DNA from: Akebia trifoliata
Taxonomy: Eukaryota; Streptophyta; Magnoliopsida; Ranunculales; Lardizabalaceae
DNA length: 64,000 nucleotides
NCBI GenBank assembly: GCA_017979445.1
Contig: JADQWC010000146.1
Coordinates: 23,536 to 87,535 of the forward strand
Direction: 5' to 3'
The position numbers were made by a program, and so were the translations under genes. The number at the start of each line of letters is the position of its first letter. The first letter of the stretch is position 1. Below the pieces are notes generated by a model. It was not told the origin of the DNA and did no database searches. It saw nothing but the letters and a program-made list of their open reading frames with translations. Shown piece after piece: positions 34,968-45,569 of this stretch.

Positions 34968-35204
34968 AGCCTGCTAAGTTGAAAACCCGAAAAGGGCGAC
35001 TTAGGCAAAAATTAAGACAAGCTCGCAAGGTTGAAAATCTGAAAGGACAACTTTGACAACAATCAGAGCCGAGAGGAAAAGAAGAAAAAGCTCGCTAGAT
35101 CAAAAATCTGAAAAGGTGATCTAGGCAAAAGCTAGAGCAAGCTCGATAGATTGAAAACCTGAAAAGGCGATCTAGCCAAAAGTTAGAGCAACAAAGAAAA
35201 ACAG
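34968..35204 (+). repeat. Four stem-loop modules in 3' region (inner)
   Basis: The four modules have loops of the form AAAA(C/T)CYGAAAAGG and arms CTAAGTTG/CGACTTAG, CAAGGTTG/CAACTTTG, CTAGATCA/TGATCTAG and ATAGATTG/CGATCTAG. The arms differ between modules but remain complementary. Related modules occur at 20222-20425 and, inverted, at 52525-52735. Confidence 0.8.
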
Positions 35205-35854
35205 AAGAAAATCCCAAACTGAGAGCGGTCCGAGCTGAAACATCAGAAGTCCGAATAATCAAGGTCAATACTTAGCTTATACCAGGCATAGACTCGGAAG
35301 CCACAAGTATCTTGTCTACGATTAATCTGAAAATTCTTACTTCCCCAAGAAAACCAAGGGACAGAAGAATGAATTATATGATGAGTCTCAAAAGGAAATA
35401 ATTTTACTCTCTTGAGCCTAACTCAAAACCTTCAATAAAATTAATCAAAATTAAAAGTTGGATCTTTATTGCGCTTTTGGTAATCAAATATTTTGAACCT
35501 TCATACAAGGGGCATTTTTCTTTTTCCTCTAATACGTAGTTTCCCCTTATACTAGGGGCATTTTTTTTATTTTTGCATGATGTATTCAATTATCTTCAAT
35601 GCCATGTTTATTGTCAAACCAGGGGCATTTTGTTTTTGAGCAATGTTAATCCTAAAAGATAATGGGAACCCCAAACTTAAGGTTACCCTCTTGATAACAG
35701 TTTTTCGAAAAACCCTTAAGGATCAAAAGAAATAAAAACTCAGGTGTTGAATTCACAAAACTTTTGAATAAAATCTTGAGGTTCAATCAAAAGCATTTTG
35801 GATCTCACATTTGGAATAGGAGATAGGGCATTCCTTCATTCTTAGTTTTATTCA

Positions 35855-36644
35855 GCCAGTTACCGCCGAGGGTTCTCTCGGAATTTTTTCTCAGATGCCG
35901 CTAAGGGTTATCTTGGATTATGCTCAGATGCCGCCGAGGGTTTTCTCGGAATTATGCTCAGATACCGCCAAGGGTTTTCTTGGAATTATGCTCAGATGCC
36001 ACCGAGGGTTTTCTCGGAACTATGCTCAGATGCCGCCAAGGGTTTTCTTGGAATTATGCTCAGATGCCGCCGAGGGTTATCTCGGAACTATGCTCAGATG
36101 TCGTCAAGGGTTTTCTTGGAATTATGCTCAGATGCCGCCGAGGATTTTCTTGGAACTATGCTCAGATGCCGCCAAGGGTTTTCTTGGAATTATGCTCAAA
36201 TGTCGCCGAGGATTTTCTCGGAACTATGCTCAGATGCCGCCGAAGGTTTTCTCGGAATTATTCTCAGATGCCGCCAAGGGTTTTCTTGGAATTATGCTCA
36301 GATGCTGCCGAGGGTTTTCTCGGAACTATGCTCAGATGCCGCCAAGGGTTTTCTTGGAATTATGCTCATATGCCGCTGAGGGTTTTCTCAGAACTATGCT
36401 CAGATGCCTCCAAGGGTTTTCTTGGAATTATGCTCAGATGCCGCCGAGGGTTTTCTCGGAATTATGCTTAGTTACCGCCGAGGATTTTCTCAGAATTATG
36501 CTCAGATGCCGCAAAGGGTTTTCTTGGAATTATGCTCAGTTACCGCCGAGGGTTTTCTCGGAACTATGCTTAGATGCCGTCGAAGGTTTTCTCGGAATTA
36601 TGCTCAGATACCACCGAGAGTTTCTCGGAGTTATGCTCAGTTTA
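35855..36644 (+). repeat. Tandem array of 34-bp hairpin units (inner 3' region)
   Basis: About 23 units of plan GATGCCGCCGAGGGTTTTCT-CGGAA(T/C)TATGCTCA. Two subtypes largely alternate: CCGAG-ggtttt-CTCGG and CCAAG-ggtttt-CTTGG, giving a 68-bp higher-order period. Because 34 is not a multiple of 3, all three forward frames read the same peptide repeat and stay open for long stretches (for example 35895-36668). This is a sequence artefact and not a gene. Arrays in this position are known in Tat-type elements. Confidence 0.93.
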
Positions 36645-36739
36645 CATTCACTTCATGATCAGATTTGACTCATTTCCAACTCAAACTCTTTGAAATCTAT
36701 CTCAGATTTTGAGTCCACACACTTGCACAGTTGTTACAT

Positions 36740-36981
36740 CAGTCAAGGAGAATTTTCTAAAATTCAAGGATCTGACACTGCCAGCGAGAGTTCGCGCTCA
36801 AGGACCTGACATTTTTTTAGTTCGGGGAGAGTTTTACCCTCATGGATCCGAACACCCCGACGAATTGCTAAATAAGGCTGCAAAATGAACTGTCACTAGC
36901 TTTGGCATTCGGATATCGCATTATCTATCAAAATAGATTTGCTATCTGGTTTGCTTCAACCCTCCGCCAAAAAGGGGCATC
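36740..36981 (+). promoter_or_regulatory. Tail and polypurine tract of inner element
   Basis: The segment from GAATTTTCTAAAATTCAAGG to the LTR is nearly the same in the outer element (39240-39474). It includes GATCTGACAC, the CGACGAATTGCTAAAT block and ATTTGCTATCT. It ends with the polypurine tract AAAAAGGGG (36969-36977) plus CATC before TGTAGACACC. This is where second-strand synthesis would start. Confidence 0.85.
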
Positions 36982-38578
36982 TGTAGACACCTCATTTTTG
37001 CACTCATCTGATTAGTCAACTCGTCAACTCGATCACAATAGTTCACAATGATGGATGTTTATTCCAATGCTTTATTTTGTTACCAGATATGTTTTAGAAA
37101 TCTGGATGAGGTATCTCGAACTGACAAAACTTAGAAACCACGCTACGTAAGGAAAATACGACCCCAGAAACATAGAAATCATCATCTTACAGACAAAAAG
37201 AAGCTTCACGATAAAAATCACTAAAAATAACCAAATTACTAAAATACCCCTAACATCAAAACAACCCTAGAGCCTACGTTACAATTAGGAAAACTCATTC
37301 AAACACATAAAACAACAAATCGAAACCAAATAAACCACTTCGTCAATTTTCACAAAATTCGATAAAATTACGAAAATACCCCTCATAAAATTCACGACCA
37401 TTCACACAAAAAATTTCATAAATGACAAAAACCAACATTCCCATTGAATTCCTTACGAAAAACTGATTCAAAAACACCCTGAAACATTGAAAAATGACTA
37501 AAAACGTAAAAATCCTCTCCGAGGGCAAAACGATAATTTTACAACTTTAATAATTAAAATTTTTGAAATTAATAAACAAATCATTAAATAATGTAAAGTG
37601 AACCATTAAAGTCAATCAAGCAAGAGTAAAGTCAATCAAGTAAGACTAAAGTCAAGATATTAAAAGCCAACAAGAAAGACTAAAGTCAAAGTATTAAAGT
37701 CAATCTCATAAGACTAAGGTCCAAACCCTAAATCAAAACTCTAATTTAAACTAATCAAGTCAATCTCATAAGACTAAGGTCAAAACCCTAAATCAAAATC
37801 CTAATCTAAACTAATCAAGTCAATCTCATAAGACTAAAGTCAAAACCCTAAATTAAAACCCTAAAGACTAAATCAATCTCATAAGACTAAAGTCAAAACC
37901 CTAATTGAAACCCTAAAAGAAACCCTAATCAAACCTTAATGCTTCTAAAAAACTTTATAAATAGGAGCCTCCACACCTTATTTTCGTATCAAAGAAAAAA
38001 TCCTAGGAAAAGTAGGTGAAGAAGCCTCCACAACCTCTCCAAAACCCTAATTTTGGAGCCCCAACTCCTTACCTAACATCCCTGCTTCGATTTTGCCTAA
38101 AAAACACCAAGAAATCTTTCAAAAACACTCCAAAATCCACAACAAATTCAAAGCACCCAGATCTAAGAAGGAGATACCTTGCCTCGAAGATCAGAAATCA
38201 GATCCGGAGAAAGAACGAAGTAAGGAGTACGGTACAAGGAGCATTTTCACCAGATCTGAGGGAAATAGAAACTTTGCGTATCGAAGGTAAGATTTTTATT
38301 ATTATTTTTATCTAGGTTTTGTCATTAGCGATGTAGTTATATTTGGGATAAGTAAAGACCGGCATTGGCCGGGCGGGGTTGGTACCTAACACCTTCCAAC
38401 CCCGTAATATGATCCCCGGATTCAGTTTTTTTGTAATAGATTAGTTTTTTATCCGTTTTAGAGTCAGTTTGGTTCTTAGACCATAATAACTAGGTGGCGA
38501 CTCCCAAACCTCAAGGGCCAAAAGCGGATCCGAGCACCCCGCGGATCCACGCACCCCGCGGATCGAGGGCACTTTCAC
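36982..38578 (+). repeat. 3' LTR of inner Tat element
   Basis: Partner of 21744-23324. TATAAATA is at 37956-37963, preceded by seven telobox-like copies (37715-37935). Its end has a local duplication of the hairpin unit (GCACCCCGCGGATC twice, 38535-38565) that is absent from the 5' LTR. It terminates GGGCACTTTCA followed by the CCTGG duplication. Confidence 0.92.
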
Positions 38579-38583
38579 CTGGA

Positions 38584-39065
38584 CAGGTAGAGTAGGACTC
38601 CCAAAAAGCTTAGTTCATTACTTTTTCACTCCGAGTAGGTAGAGTAGAACTTCCCAAAAATCTTAATTCATTACTCTTTCATTTCGAGTAGGTAAAGTAG
38701 AACTTCCCAAAAAAAATTAGTTCATTACTCTTTCACCCTGAACAGGTAGAGTAGGACTCTCAAAAAAATTAGTTCATTACTCTTTCACCCTGGGCAGGTA
38801 GAGTAGGACTTCCAAAAAAATTAGTTTATTACTCTTTCACCCTAGGCAGGTAAAGTAGGATTCCTAAAAAAATTAGTTCATTACTCTTTTCCTCCGAGTA
38901 GGTAGAGTAGAACTTCCCAAAAAACTAGTTCACTACTCTTTCACCATAGGCAGGTAGAGTAGGAGTCCCAAAAAGCTTAGTTCATTACTCTTTCACTCCG
39001 AGTAGGTAGAGTAGAACTTCCTAGAAAAATAAGTTCATTACTCTTTCACCCAGGGTATGTAGAGT
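38584..39065 (+). repeat. Tandem array, about 50-bp units, right half (outer 3' region)
   Basis: Continuation of 21030-21743 after the inner insertion. It has the same two unit subtypes (CCCTGGGCAGG and CTCCGAGTAGG cores) and the same TACTCT...AGAGTA arms. Confidence 0.9.
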
Positions 39066-39229
39066 AGAACATTCAACTTTTTCTCAACTTTTGCTCAGAT
39101 TTTTCTCAAACCTCTAATTTTTCTCAAGTTTTGTTTAAAGTCACATTTTTTCTCAGGTTTTCCTAAATTTTATGTTTGGCTAAGACCTTTTGAGATTTAT
39201 CTCAAATTTCAAGTGCACACACTTGAACA

Positions 39230-39474
39230 TTTTTGTCAATGAGAATTTTCTAAAATTCAAGGATCTGACACCATCAGTGAGAGCTCTCGCTCGAGGACCT
39301 AACAACATTTTTGTTCGGAAAGAGTTTTACCCTCAAGGATCCGAATGCCTCGACGAATTGCTAAATCATGCTGCAAAATGAATTGTCACTAGCTTTGGCA
39401 TTCAGATATCGCACTATCTAACAAAATAGATTTGCTATCTAGTTTGCTTCAACCCTCTGTCAAAGAAGGGCATC
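39230..39474 (+). promoter_or_regulatory. Tail and polypurine tract of outer element
   Basis: Collinear with 36740-36981. AAAGAAGGG (39462-39470) plus CATC directly precedes TGTAGACACC of the 3' LTR. Confidence 0.85.
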
Positions 39475-40999
39475 TGTAGACACCCCATTTTTGCACTTGC
39501 CTGATTAATCAACTCGTCAACCTGATTGAAACGATTCCCAATGATAGATGATTATTCCAAGGCTTTATTTGTTACTGGATATGTTTCAAAAATTTAGATG
39601 AAGTATCTCAAATTAACAAAATTGTAGAAACCACGTTACGCTAGGAAAATATAACTCCAAAAACATAGAAAACACCATCTTGCAGACAAAAAGAATCTTT
39701 ACAATAAAAATCACTAAAAAATGATCAAATTATCAAAATACCCCTAATCTTAAAATATCCCTAGAGCCTACATTATGCTTAGGAAAACCCTTTTCAAACA
39801 CATAAAACAACAAATCGAAAGCAAATAAATTATTTCGCCAATTTTCACAAAATTCGACAAAATTAAGAAAATACCCCTCATAAAGTTCACGATCATTTCG
39901 CATAAAAAATTTCATAAATAACACAAACCAATATTCCCATTAAATTCCTTACGAAAAAATGATTTCAAAACATCTTAGAACATTGAAAAATGACTTAAAA
40001 CGCAAAAAGTCATTGTCGATGGCAAAATGGTAATTTTACAATTTTAATAATAAAACTTCTGAAATTAATAATTAAAACATTAATTAATGTAAAGTGAAAT
40101 CCTAATAAAAATTCAAGTCAATTAATTAAGAATTTTTTAGACTTAAGTCAAAATCCTAAAGTCAAGTCAATCAAGTAAGACTTAAGTCAAAACTCTAAAT
40201 TCTAGTCAATCAAGTGAGACTTAAGTCAAAACCCTAATCAATCTAATAAGACCAAAGTCAAAACCCTAATCAATCTAATAAGACCAAAGTCAAAACCCTA
40301 ATATAATTCTAATTAAACACTAACTCTATCAAAAATAATTCTAATTAAATACTAACTCTATCTAAAAAACACTTAAAAAATCTATAAATAAGGGTCCCTA
40401 CAACCTATTTTCGTATCAAAGGGAAAATCCTAGAAAAAGTAGGTCAAAAAGTCTCCCCAACCTTTCCAAAACCCTAATTTTGAAGTCATAACTCCTTACC
40501 TAACATCCATACCCTAACTTTAGTTCAAAAAAATACCCAAAACCCTTCTAAAACACCTAAAAATCCATTAAAAATAAAAAACACTCAGATTTAGGAAGAA
40601 GATACTTCATCTTAAAAGATCAGAAGCGGATTTAATGACGGAAACGAAAAAAGGAATCACAAGCAAGGAATCTTTCTGCCAGTTCTAAGGGAACCATTGT
40701 TGTGATCATCAAGGTAAACTTTTCTATTTTTTATTATTATTTTATTGATTTGTTTTAGGTTCTTTAGCAATGCAATCTTCTTTGGGGAATAGTAGAGACC
40801 GGCGTTTGCCGGACAAGGTTGGTGCCTAACACCTTCCAACCCCGTAACCTAATCTCCAGACCCGTATTTTCTTTCGTAGATTAGTGTTATTTGCATTTTA
40901 TAGTCAATGTTCGGTTTGTAGATCGTAATAACTAGGTGGCGACTCCCAAACCTCAAAAATCAAAGGGATCCGCGCACATGCGTATCGAGGGCACTTTTA
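39475..40999 (+). repeat. 3' LTR of outer Tat element
   Basis: Partner of 13779-15357. TATAAATA is at 40383-40390. The end is GGGCACTTTTA (CA mutated to TA), followed by GTAAT at 41000-41004. The U5 hairpin is decayed here (GATCCGCGCACATGCGTATC). Confidence 0.9.
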
Positions 41000-41004
41000 G
41001 TAAT

Positions 41005-41765
41005 TTTAAAATATTTTGATTCATCTAAAATCTAAATATTAAATTGAATTTAATGTGAACTTGAAAAAAAATCACAATAAATTGAGTTCACAAATTTGTT
41101 AGGACATTAGTAGGAACTAGGGCACCAAAATATGTTGTTTAGTCCAATAAGAAGAGATTTTTATCTTTGTTCCTATCCAGCGGTTAAGAGTCACCAATTA
41201 GACTAATTTCTACTTTAATAAATTAACCAAAAGTTAGGCCAAACAATAATTGGTCCAAGTGGAACTCTATCTACATTCGGACTTTGGAGTGAGAGAGAGT
41301 CAAACAGTTGTACCTCAGCCTTGCAAAAGACGAGAGAGATAGAGAAGGATGACTCATCGGGTGTTGGAGTTGAGAGGCAGCCCATAGCCACATGGCCGTG
41401 CCTCAGCCTTGCAAGTTGTAAGAGACAAGAGAGAGAGAGGGGGGGAGGGAGGGATGACCACCAACAGCCGAAGTTGAGCCCACAGCCGCACCTTAGCTGC
41501 AAGAGACAAGAGAGAAAGAGTAGATGAGAGAAAGAAGGAAAGAGTATGTGAGACATCTTACTCTTTAGAAACCTAATATTTTATTTTAAAATAACATTGG
41601 TTCAGTTATTTATAAAGCTTGAATCGAGAATCGAATCGAACCGAATTCAAAATTCATTTTTTAAACTCGAAATCAAACCGTTACTCAGCTAAATCGAACC
41701 AAACCAATTCAAAATTCACGGTTTGGTTCGGTTCTCGATTTGAAATGGATTAAGTTGCACCCCTA
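41005..41765 (+). mobile_element. hAT-like non-autonomous element, right part
   Basis: It resumes after the outer Tat insertion. It contains a GA-rich stretch with AAGAGACAAGAGAGA repeats (41320-41560) of unknown origin. The CGAATCGAACCGAATTC and GGTTTGGTTCGGTTC subterminal region follows, then the terminus GTTGCACCCCTA (41754-41765). No transposase is visible. The two halves sum to about 1.1 kb. Confidence 0.7.
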
Positions 41766-43037
41766 ATATTTGGAAAAGACCTGATTTTAATGGATCTCTA
41801 AGATGGTCACCTAGAATCAAATTGAAAAATGAGCAGATCCATAATGGTATACCCAAAATTGACAAATTGATTCTAGATATATTAGATAATTGGGTAATTA
41901 GGTACCCATTGATATTCTTATTGGCCTCATAATTGATATGAGGTGTGTGGCCGGAATCCAGCGAACGACTATGATGGACCCAACCGCACTGATCCGAAGT
42001 CATTTCTATTGCCTCCTTCCCCGCAATGGCGTGGTACCTGCCAAAAGCATTCCAACGCTCAAGTTAGTTAAGTAGAGGAACAGTCCCTTAGTCTCCTTAA
42101 CGTGTTAGACCCTGATTTCACCCGCCAGATCCCCTCCAATAATGCTTACAGTATTATTAATCCCCCTAATCTTTTATAGGGTTTCCCCCTCTATAGGCTG
42201 TAATCATGGAATCATTTTTAATTCTGCGGGGTTGCTTACCTAATCGGGATCCTCTAGTTCGACTATGCTTATCTGCAAAGATCCACTCTAAGATCTCAAG
42301 GATTGGCATGCACGTAACAGTTTTACAATTATTGTACAACTTGGCCTGCCCTTCTTGGCAGATCTGATTGGGCTCATTAAGACCTTACCTGCCCTGCTTG
42401 ATAGGCCTGGTTAGGCTTATTGCCATGCTACTCTACCAGCAAGGCTAGGGAAGTCTTGGTTTTGACCTACCTTGTTGGCAGGGTTGTGCCCTGTAAACTG
42501 TTCCTCGTCAAATACCACTTTGCCACCTAGGACACGTGTATGGCTTAAACTAATGTGTAGTTATTTTCCTCTACAATTACCCCCTCTCAAGGAGGTGTGA
42601 GGTCTTTTCCTCTCCTCAAGACACAAGTCTATTATCTTATTGGCCTTTTGATATTCCATAATTGCGTCTACTATTTTTGAATCGACGTATTTAATACAAC
42701 GTCGCTTTGTATATTTTCTAACGACCTAGATGGATTACTCTTCATATGTGTCTGTCCATGTGTCTTGATGCCTTTTGCACGACCCCCAATCTTGCGATGC
42801 TTCAGCTGGGCTCAAGTTGTCCCCTCGGGCGTATTTGCTTCGCTTCATTTTTCTATAAATTGAGAACTTAGTGTATTCTTCATTTGCTACTATGTTGGAA
42901 TCCTGCATACTTGTCACTGTGCTTTCTATGAAGAATTTATCTGTTTCCTTTTCTACTTTACTGTTACTGTTACCTCCTTCACTTTAAGGTAATATTCTCT
43001 TCCTTAGTCTACTTTCTTCTACATTTCTGTTTTTGCT
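41766..43037 (+). other. Unassigned region upstream of transposon-type gene
   Basis: No gene seen. 42340-42500 repeats a GGCAGATCTG/TTGGCAGG-type theme. A TATA-like TATAAAT at 42854-42860 lies 178 bp before the ATG at 43038, so this may be the promoter or LTR of the element that owned the downstream gene. LTR ends were not found. Confidence 0.4.
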
Positions 43038-43829
43038 ATGGCTGTTAATGTGTCCCAACTCCGACGGAGTCTGTACATTCCCGCCTTTGTGGACATCCGA
43101 GTAGGTGGGGACTCTAATACCCCTGGTGAATGCCGCCAAAGGAAAATCTTTGTTTATGCCAGCTAAATTAAGGCTGGCCTTAGTTTTCCTCTTTCTGTTT
43201 TGCCCAAAGAGGTACTAAGTAAGATAAATCGGGCTCCTAACCAAATATCCAAGAACTTCTACTGTCTGGTGGAGGCTGCGGAGAATATGGACATTACCCC
43301 CAATGCCTTTCTTTCCCGGTACAATCTAAAGGCCATCTCCCAACGGTCGGGATATTACTTGCTATCCTCCAAGGGTGCAGCGGTGGCCCTAATTCCCTCT
43401 CTTCTTAGTTCTGACAAAGGGTGGCAGAAGGACCCCCCTTTACATTTTAGAGACTGGGAGTTTGCCCCTGGCACTCCTCATAAGGGATTCAAAGTCCCTC
43501 GGACCTTCCAAGATAATATTATCTTGATATTGCTGGCTATGTTTTGCTTCTTATCCTATCTAAAGTTCGCTTTACTTTCTTAAAGACTTTTTGCTTCTTT
43601 TACAGATTCCTATGCTTTTGGTGGCTACGGAAGTTAGGAAGAAACGACGCAGAGCATCCGAAGATCAGAGGCTAGTAGCAGTGGATCTCCAAACCAGATC
43701 TGTGGAGAAGGCGGTAGTAGAAGATCTCCTAGATGACGTTCCGTGACCACTTTCACGATAAGCTCCTTCTTGCCTAGTTGGATGTGTCGTAGACGACCTT
43801 TACCCCTTCTACCCCAACTCTATTTCCAT
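43038..43829 (+). pseudogene. Transposon-type gene, 5' part (PF04195-like), broken
   Basis: The ATG at 43038 opens MAVNVSQLRRSLYIPAFVDI. A TAA at 43164 (likely former CAA) interrupts the frame, which then continues GLSFPLSVLPKEVLSKINRA, MDITPNAFLSRYNLKAISQR, GYYLLSS and FRDWEFAPG, to 43583. This fits plant proteins annotated as 'transposase (putative) gypsy type' (PF04195) or plant mobile domain-like, from family memory. A TTTTACAG at about 43605 could be an intron acceptor. The gene continues after the solo LTR at 45570. Products of this class are probably gag-like; the function is not established. Confidence 0.6.
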
Positions 43830-43834
43830 TCAGC

Positions 43835-45564
43835 TGTAGACACCCCATTTTTGCACTCGCCTGATTAATCAACTCGTCAACCCGATCGCAATGATTCCCA
43901 ATGATGGATGTGTATTCCATTGCTTTATTTTGTTACCAGATGTGTTTCAGAAATCCAGATGAGGTATCTCGAACTGAAAAAACCTTAGAAACCACGCTAC
44001 GCTAAGAAAATACGACCCCAAAAACATAGAAATCATCATCTTGCAGACCAAAAGAAGCTTCACGATAAAAATTACTAAAAATTGATCAAATTACCAAAAT
44101 ACCCAAACATCAAAACAACCCTAGAGCCTACATTACGCTTAGGAAAACTCTTTCGAACACATAAAATAACAAATCGGAACTAAATAAATCATTTCACCAA
44201 TTTTAACAGAATTCGACAAAATTATGAAAATGCCCCTCATAAAGTTCACGACCATTTCACGCAAAAAATTTCATAAATGACACAAACTAATATTTCCATT
44301 GAATTCTTTACGAAAAATCGATTCTAAAACATCCTAGAACATAAAAAACCGACTTAAAATGTGAAAAGTCCTCTCTGGGGGCAAAACGGTAATTTCACAA
44401 TTTTCATAATTAAAAATTTTGAAATTAATAAATAAAATATTAAATAATTAAAGTGAAACATTAATGAAATTAATTTAAAATTTTGAATTAAAAAATCGAT
44501 CAATCGGGCTTTCAAGTAAAATTGTTGAGGGTTCGTGAGATATTTCTTTAAGGACCCCTCAATTTTGGGGTCTAAAGAATTAAAGATATAATAGAGGGGG
44601 GTTCTCCAAAAATTTAAAGCCAATCAAGCAAGACTGAAGTCAAGGTATTAAAGTCAATCAAGCAAGACTAAAAGTCAAAATTAAAGTCAATTAAGCAAGA
44701 CTAAAAGTCAATCAATTATGACTAAAGTCAAAATATTAAAAGTCAATCAAATAAGACCAAAAGTCAAAATCATAATAGAGTTCTAATTAAATAATAACTC
44801 TATCTAATAGAGTTCTAACTAAAAAATAATTCTACCTAAATTAATTCTAATTAAAATACAATTCTACCTAAAACAATTCTAACTAAAACACAACTCTAAT
44901 TAAAAGAACTCTAATTAAATACTAACTCTATCAAAATCAACCCCTAAAAAAATCTATAAATAGAGGTGCTCACACCATATTTTCGTATCAAATCTTAAAC
45001 CCTAAGAGAAGTAGGTCTAAAAGCACCCTAGCCTCCCATAAACCCTAATTTTGGAATCCTAACTCCTTATCTAACATCCCTCCTTCGATTTTAGCCTAAA
45101 AAACACCTAAAAGCCTTCCAAAAACATCCTAAAATCCATAATAAACTTGAAGAATTCAGATCCAAGAAAAAAAGATATACCTTGCCTCGGAGATCGGAAA
45201 TCAAATCCGAAGACAGAACGAAGCAAGAAGTACGGTACAATGAGCAACTTTTGTCGGATCTGAGGGAACAAAGTCTTTGCTATCAGAAAGGTATAATCTT
45301 TTTTTTATTTTTTTATTATTATCTAGGTTTTTAGCAATGTAATTTATTTGGGAAGTTAGTAGAGATCGGCTTTGGCCGGGGGGGGGTTGGTGCCTAACAC
45401 CTTCCAACCCCGTAACGTGATCCCCGGACACTTTTTTTTTTCGTAGATTAGTTTGCCTTTTTTAGAGTCAGTTTGGTTCCTAGACCTTAACAACTAGGTG
45501 GCGATTCCCAAACCTCAAGGGTCAAAAGCGGATCCGCGCACCCCGCGGATCGAGGGTGCTTTCA
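43835..45564 (+). mobile_element. Solo LTR of the Tat family
   Basis: It starts TGTAGACACCCCATTTTTGC and ends GGGTGCTTTCA, with a perfect 5-bp duplication TCAGC (43830-43834 and 45565-45569). It is closest to the inner element's LTRs (CGATCGCAATG, GATGGATGT), with a TATA box at 44955-44962. It carries the TGGCGATTCC primer-site-like copy and an intact GATCCGCG...CGCGGATC hairpin. About 130 bp near 44460-44620 have no counterpart in the other LTRs. There is no internal sequence, so it is a solo LTR from recombination. Confidence 0.93.
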
Positions 45565-45569
45565 TCAGC

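Larger units (their letters stand above)
21744..38578 (+). mobile_element. Inner Tat/Ogre-like LTR retrotransposon, near full length, decayed
   Basis: A 16.8 kb element with LTRs at 21744-23324 and 36982-38578, a primer site at 23326-23343, a polypurine tract at 36969-36977, and a perfect 5-bp duplication CCTGG (21739-21743 and 38579-38583). Gene order is ORF1, gag, protease, RT, RNase H, second RNase H, integrase. A separate ORF1 before gag, the additional RNase H, the tRNA-Arg-type primer site, the large size and the array-bearing 3' region are features of the Tat/Ogre group. All genes carry stops or frameshifts, so it is not autonomous now. LTRs differ at roughly one base in 15-20 over the first 300 bp by eye, so insertion is not recent. 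Confidence 0.95.
13779..40999 (+). mobile_element. Outer Tat-type LTR retrotransposon, internally deleted, nest host
   Basis: The element has matching LTRs (13779-15357 and 39475-40999), a primer site at 15359-15376, a polypurine tract before 39475, and a perfect 5-bp duplication GTAAT (13774-13778 and 41000-41004). Without the inner element (21744-38578 plus its duplication) it is about 10.4 kb. Its coding region is reduced to short remnants of gag, the protease-RT linker and integrase, so it could have moved only with proteins from a relative. The leader and the 3' region are collinear with the inner element, placing both in the same Tat/Ogre-like group. It sits inside a hAT-like element and is older than the inner element. 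Confidence 0.9.

Noticed and set aside
36535..36540. An undescribed defence or metabolic gene system in the window
   Set aside because: No multi-gene host system is present. Every multi-domain coding signal belongs to transposable elements, an endogenous virus relic or a captured fragment.
35855..36644. CRISPR-like regular repeats
   Set aside because: The units are directly adjacent with no unique spacers, and the context is a plant retrotransposon.
35895..36668. Long overlapping open frames in all three forward frames (up to 257 codons)
   Set aside because: The 34-bp unit has no stop in any frame and 34 is not a multiple of 3, so all frames read the same repeat. This is satellite sequence in a retrotransposon 3' region and not a gene.
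41215..41556. 113-codon minus-strand frame in the hAT-like element
   Set aside because: It is composed of a GA/CT-rich repeat tract with no recognisable domain. It might be a captured fragment, but nothing supports a gene.
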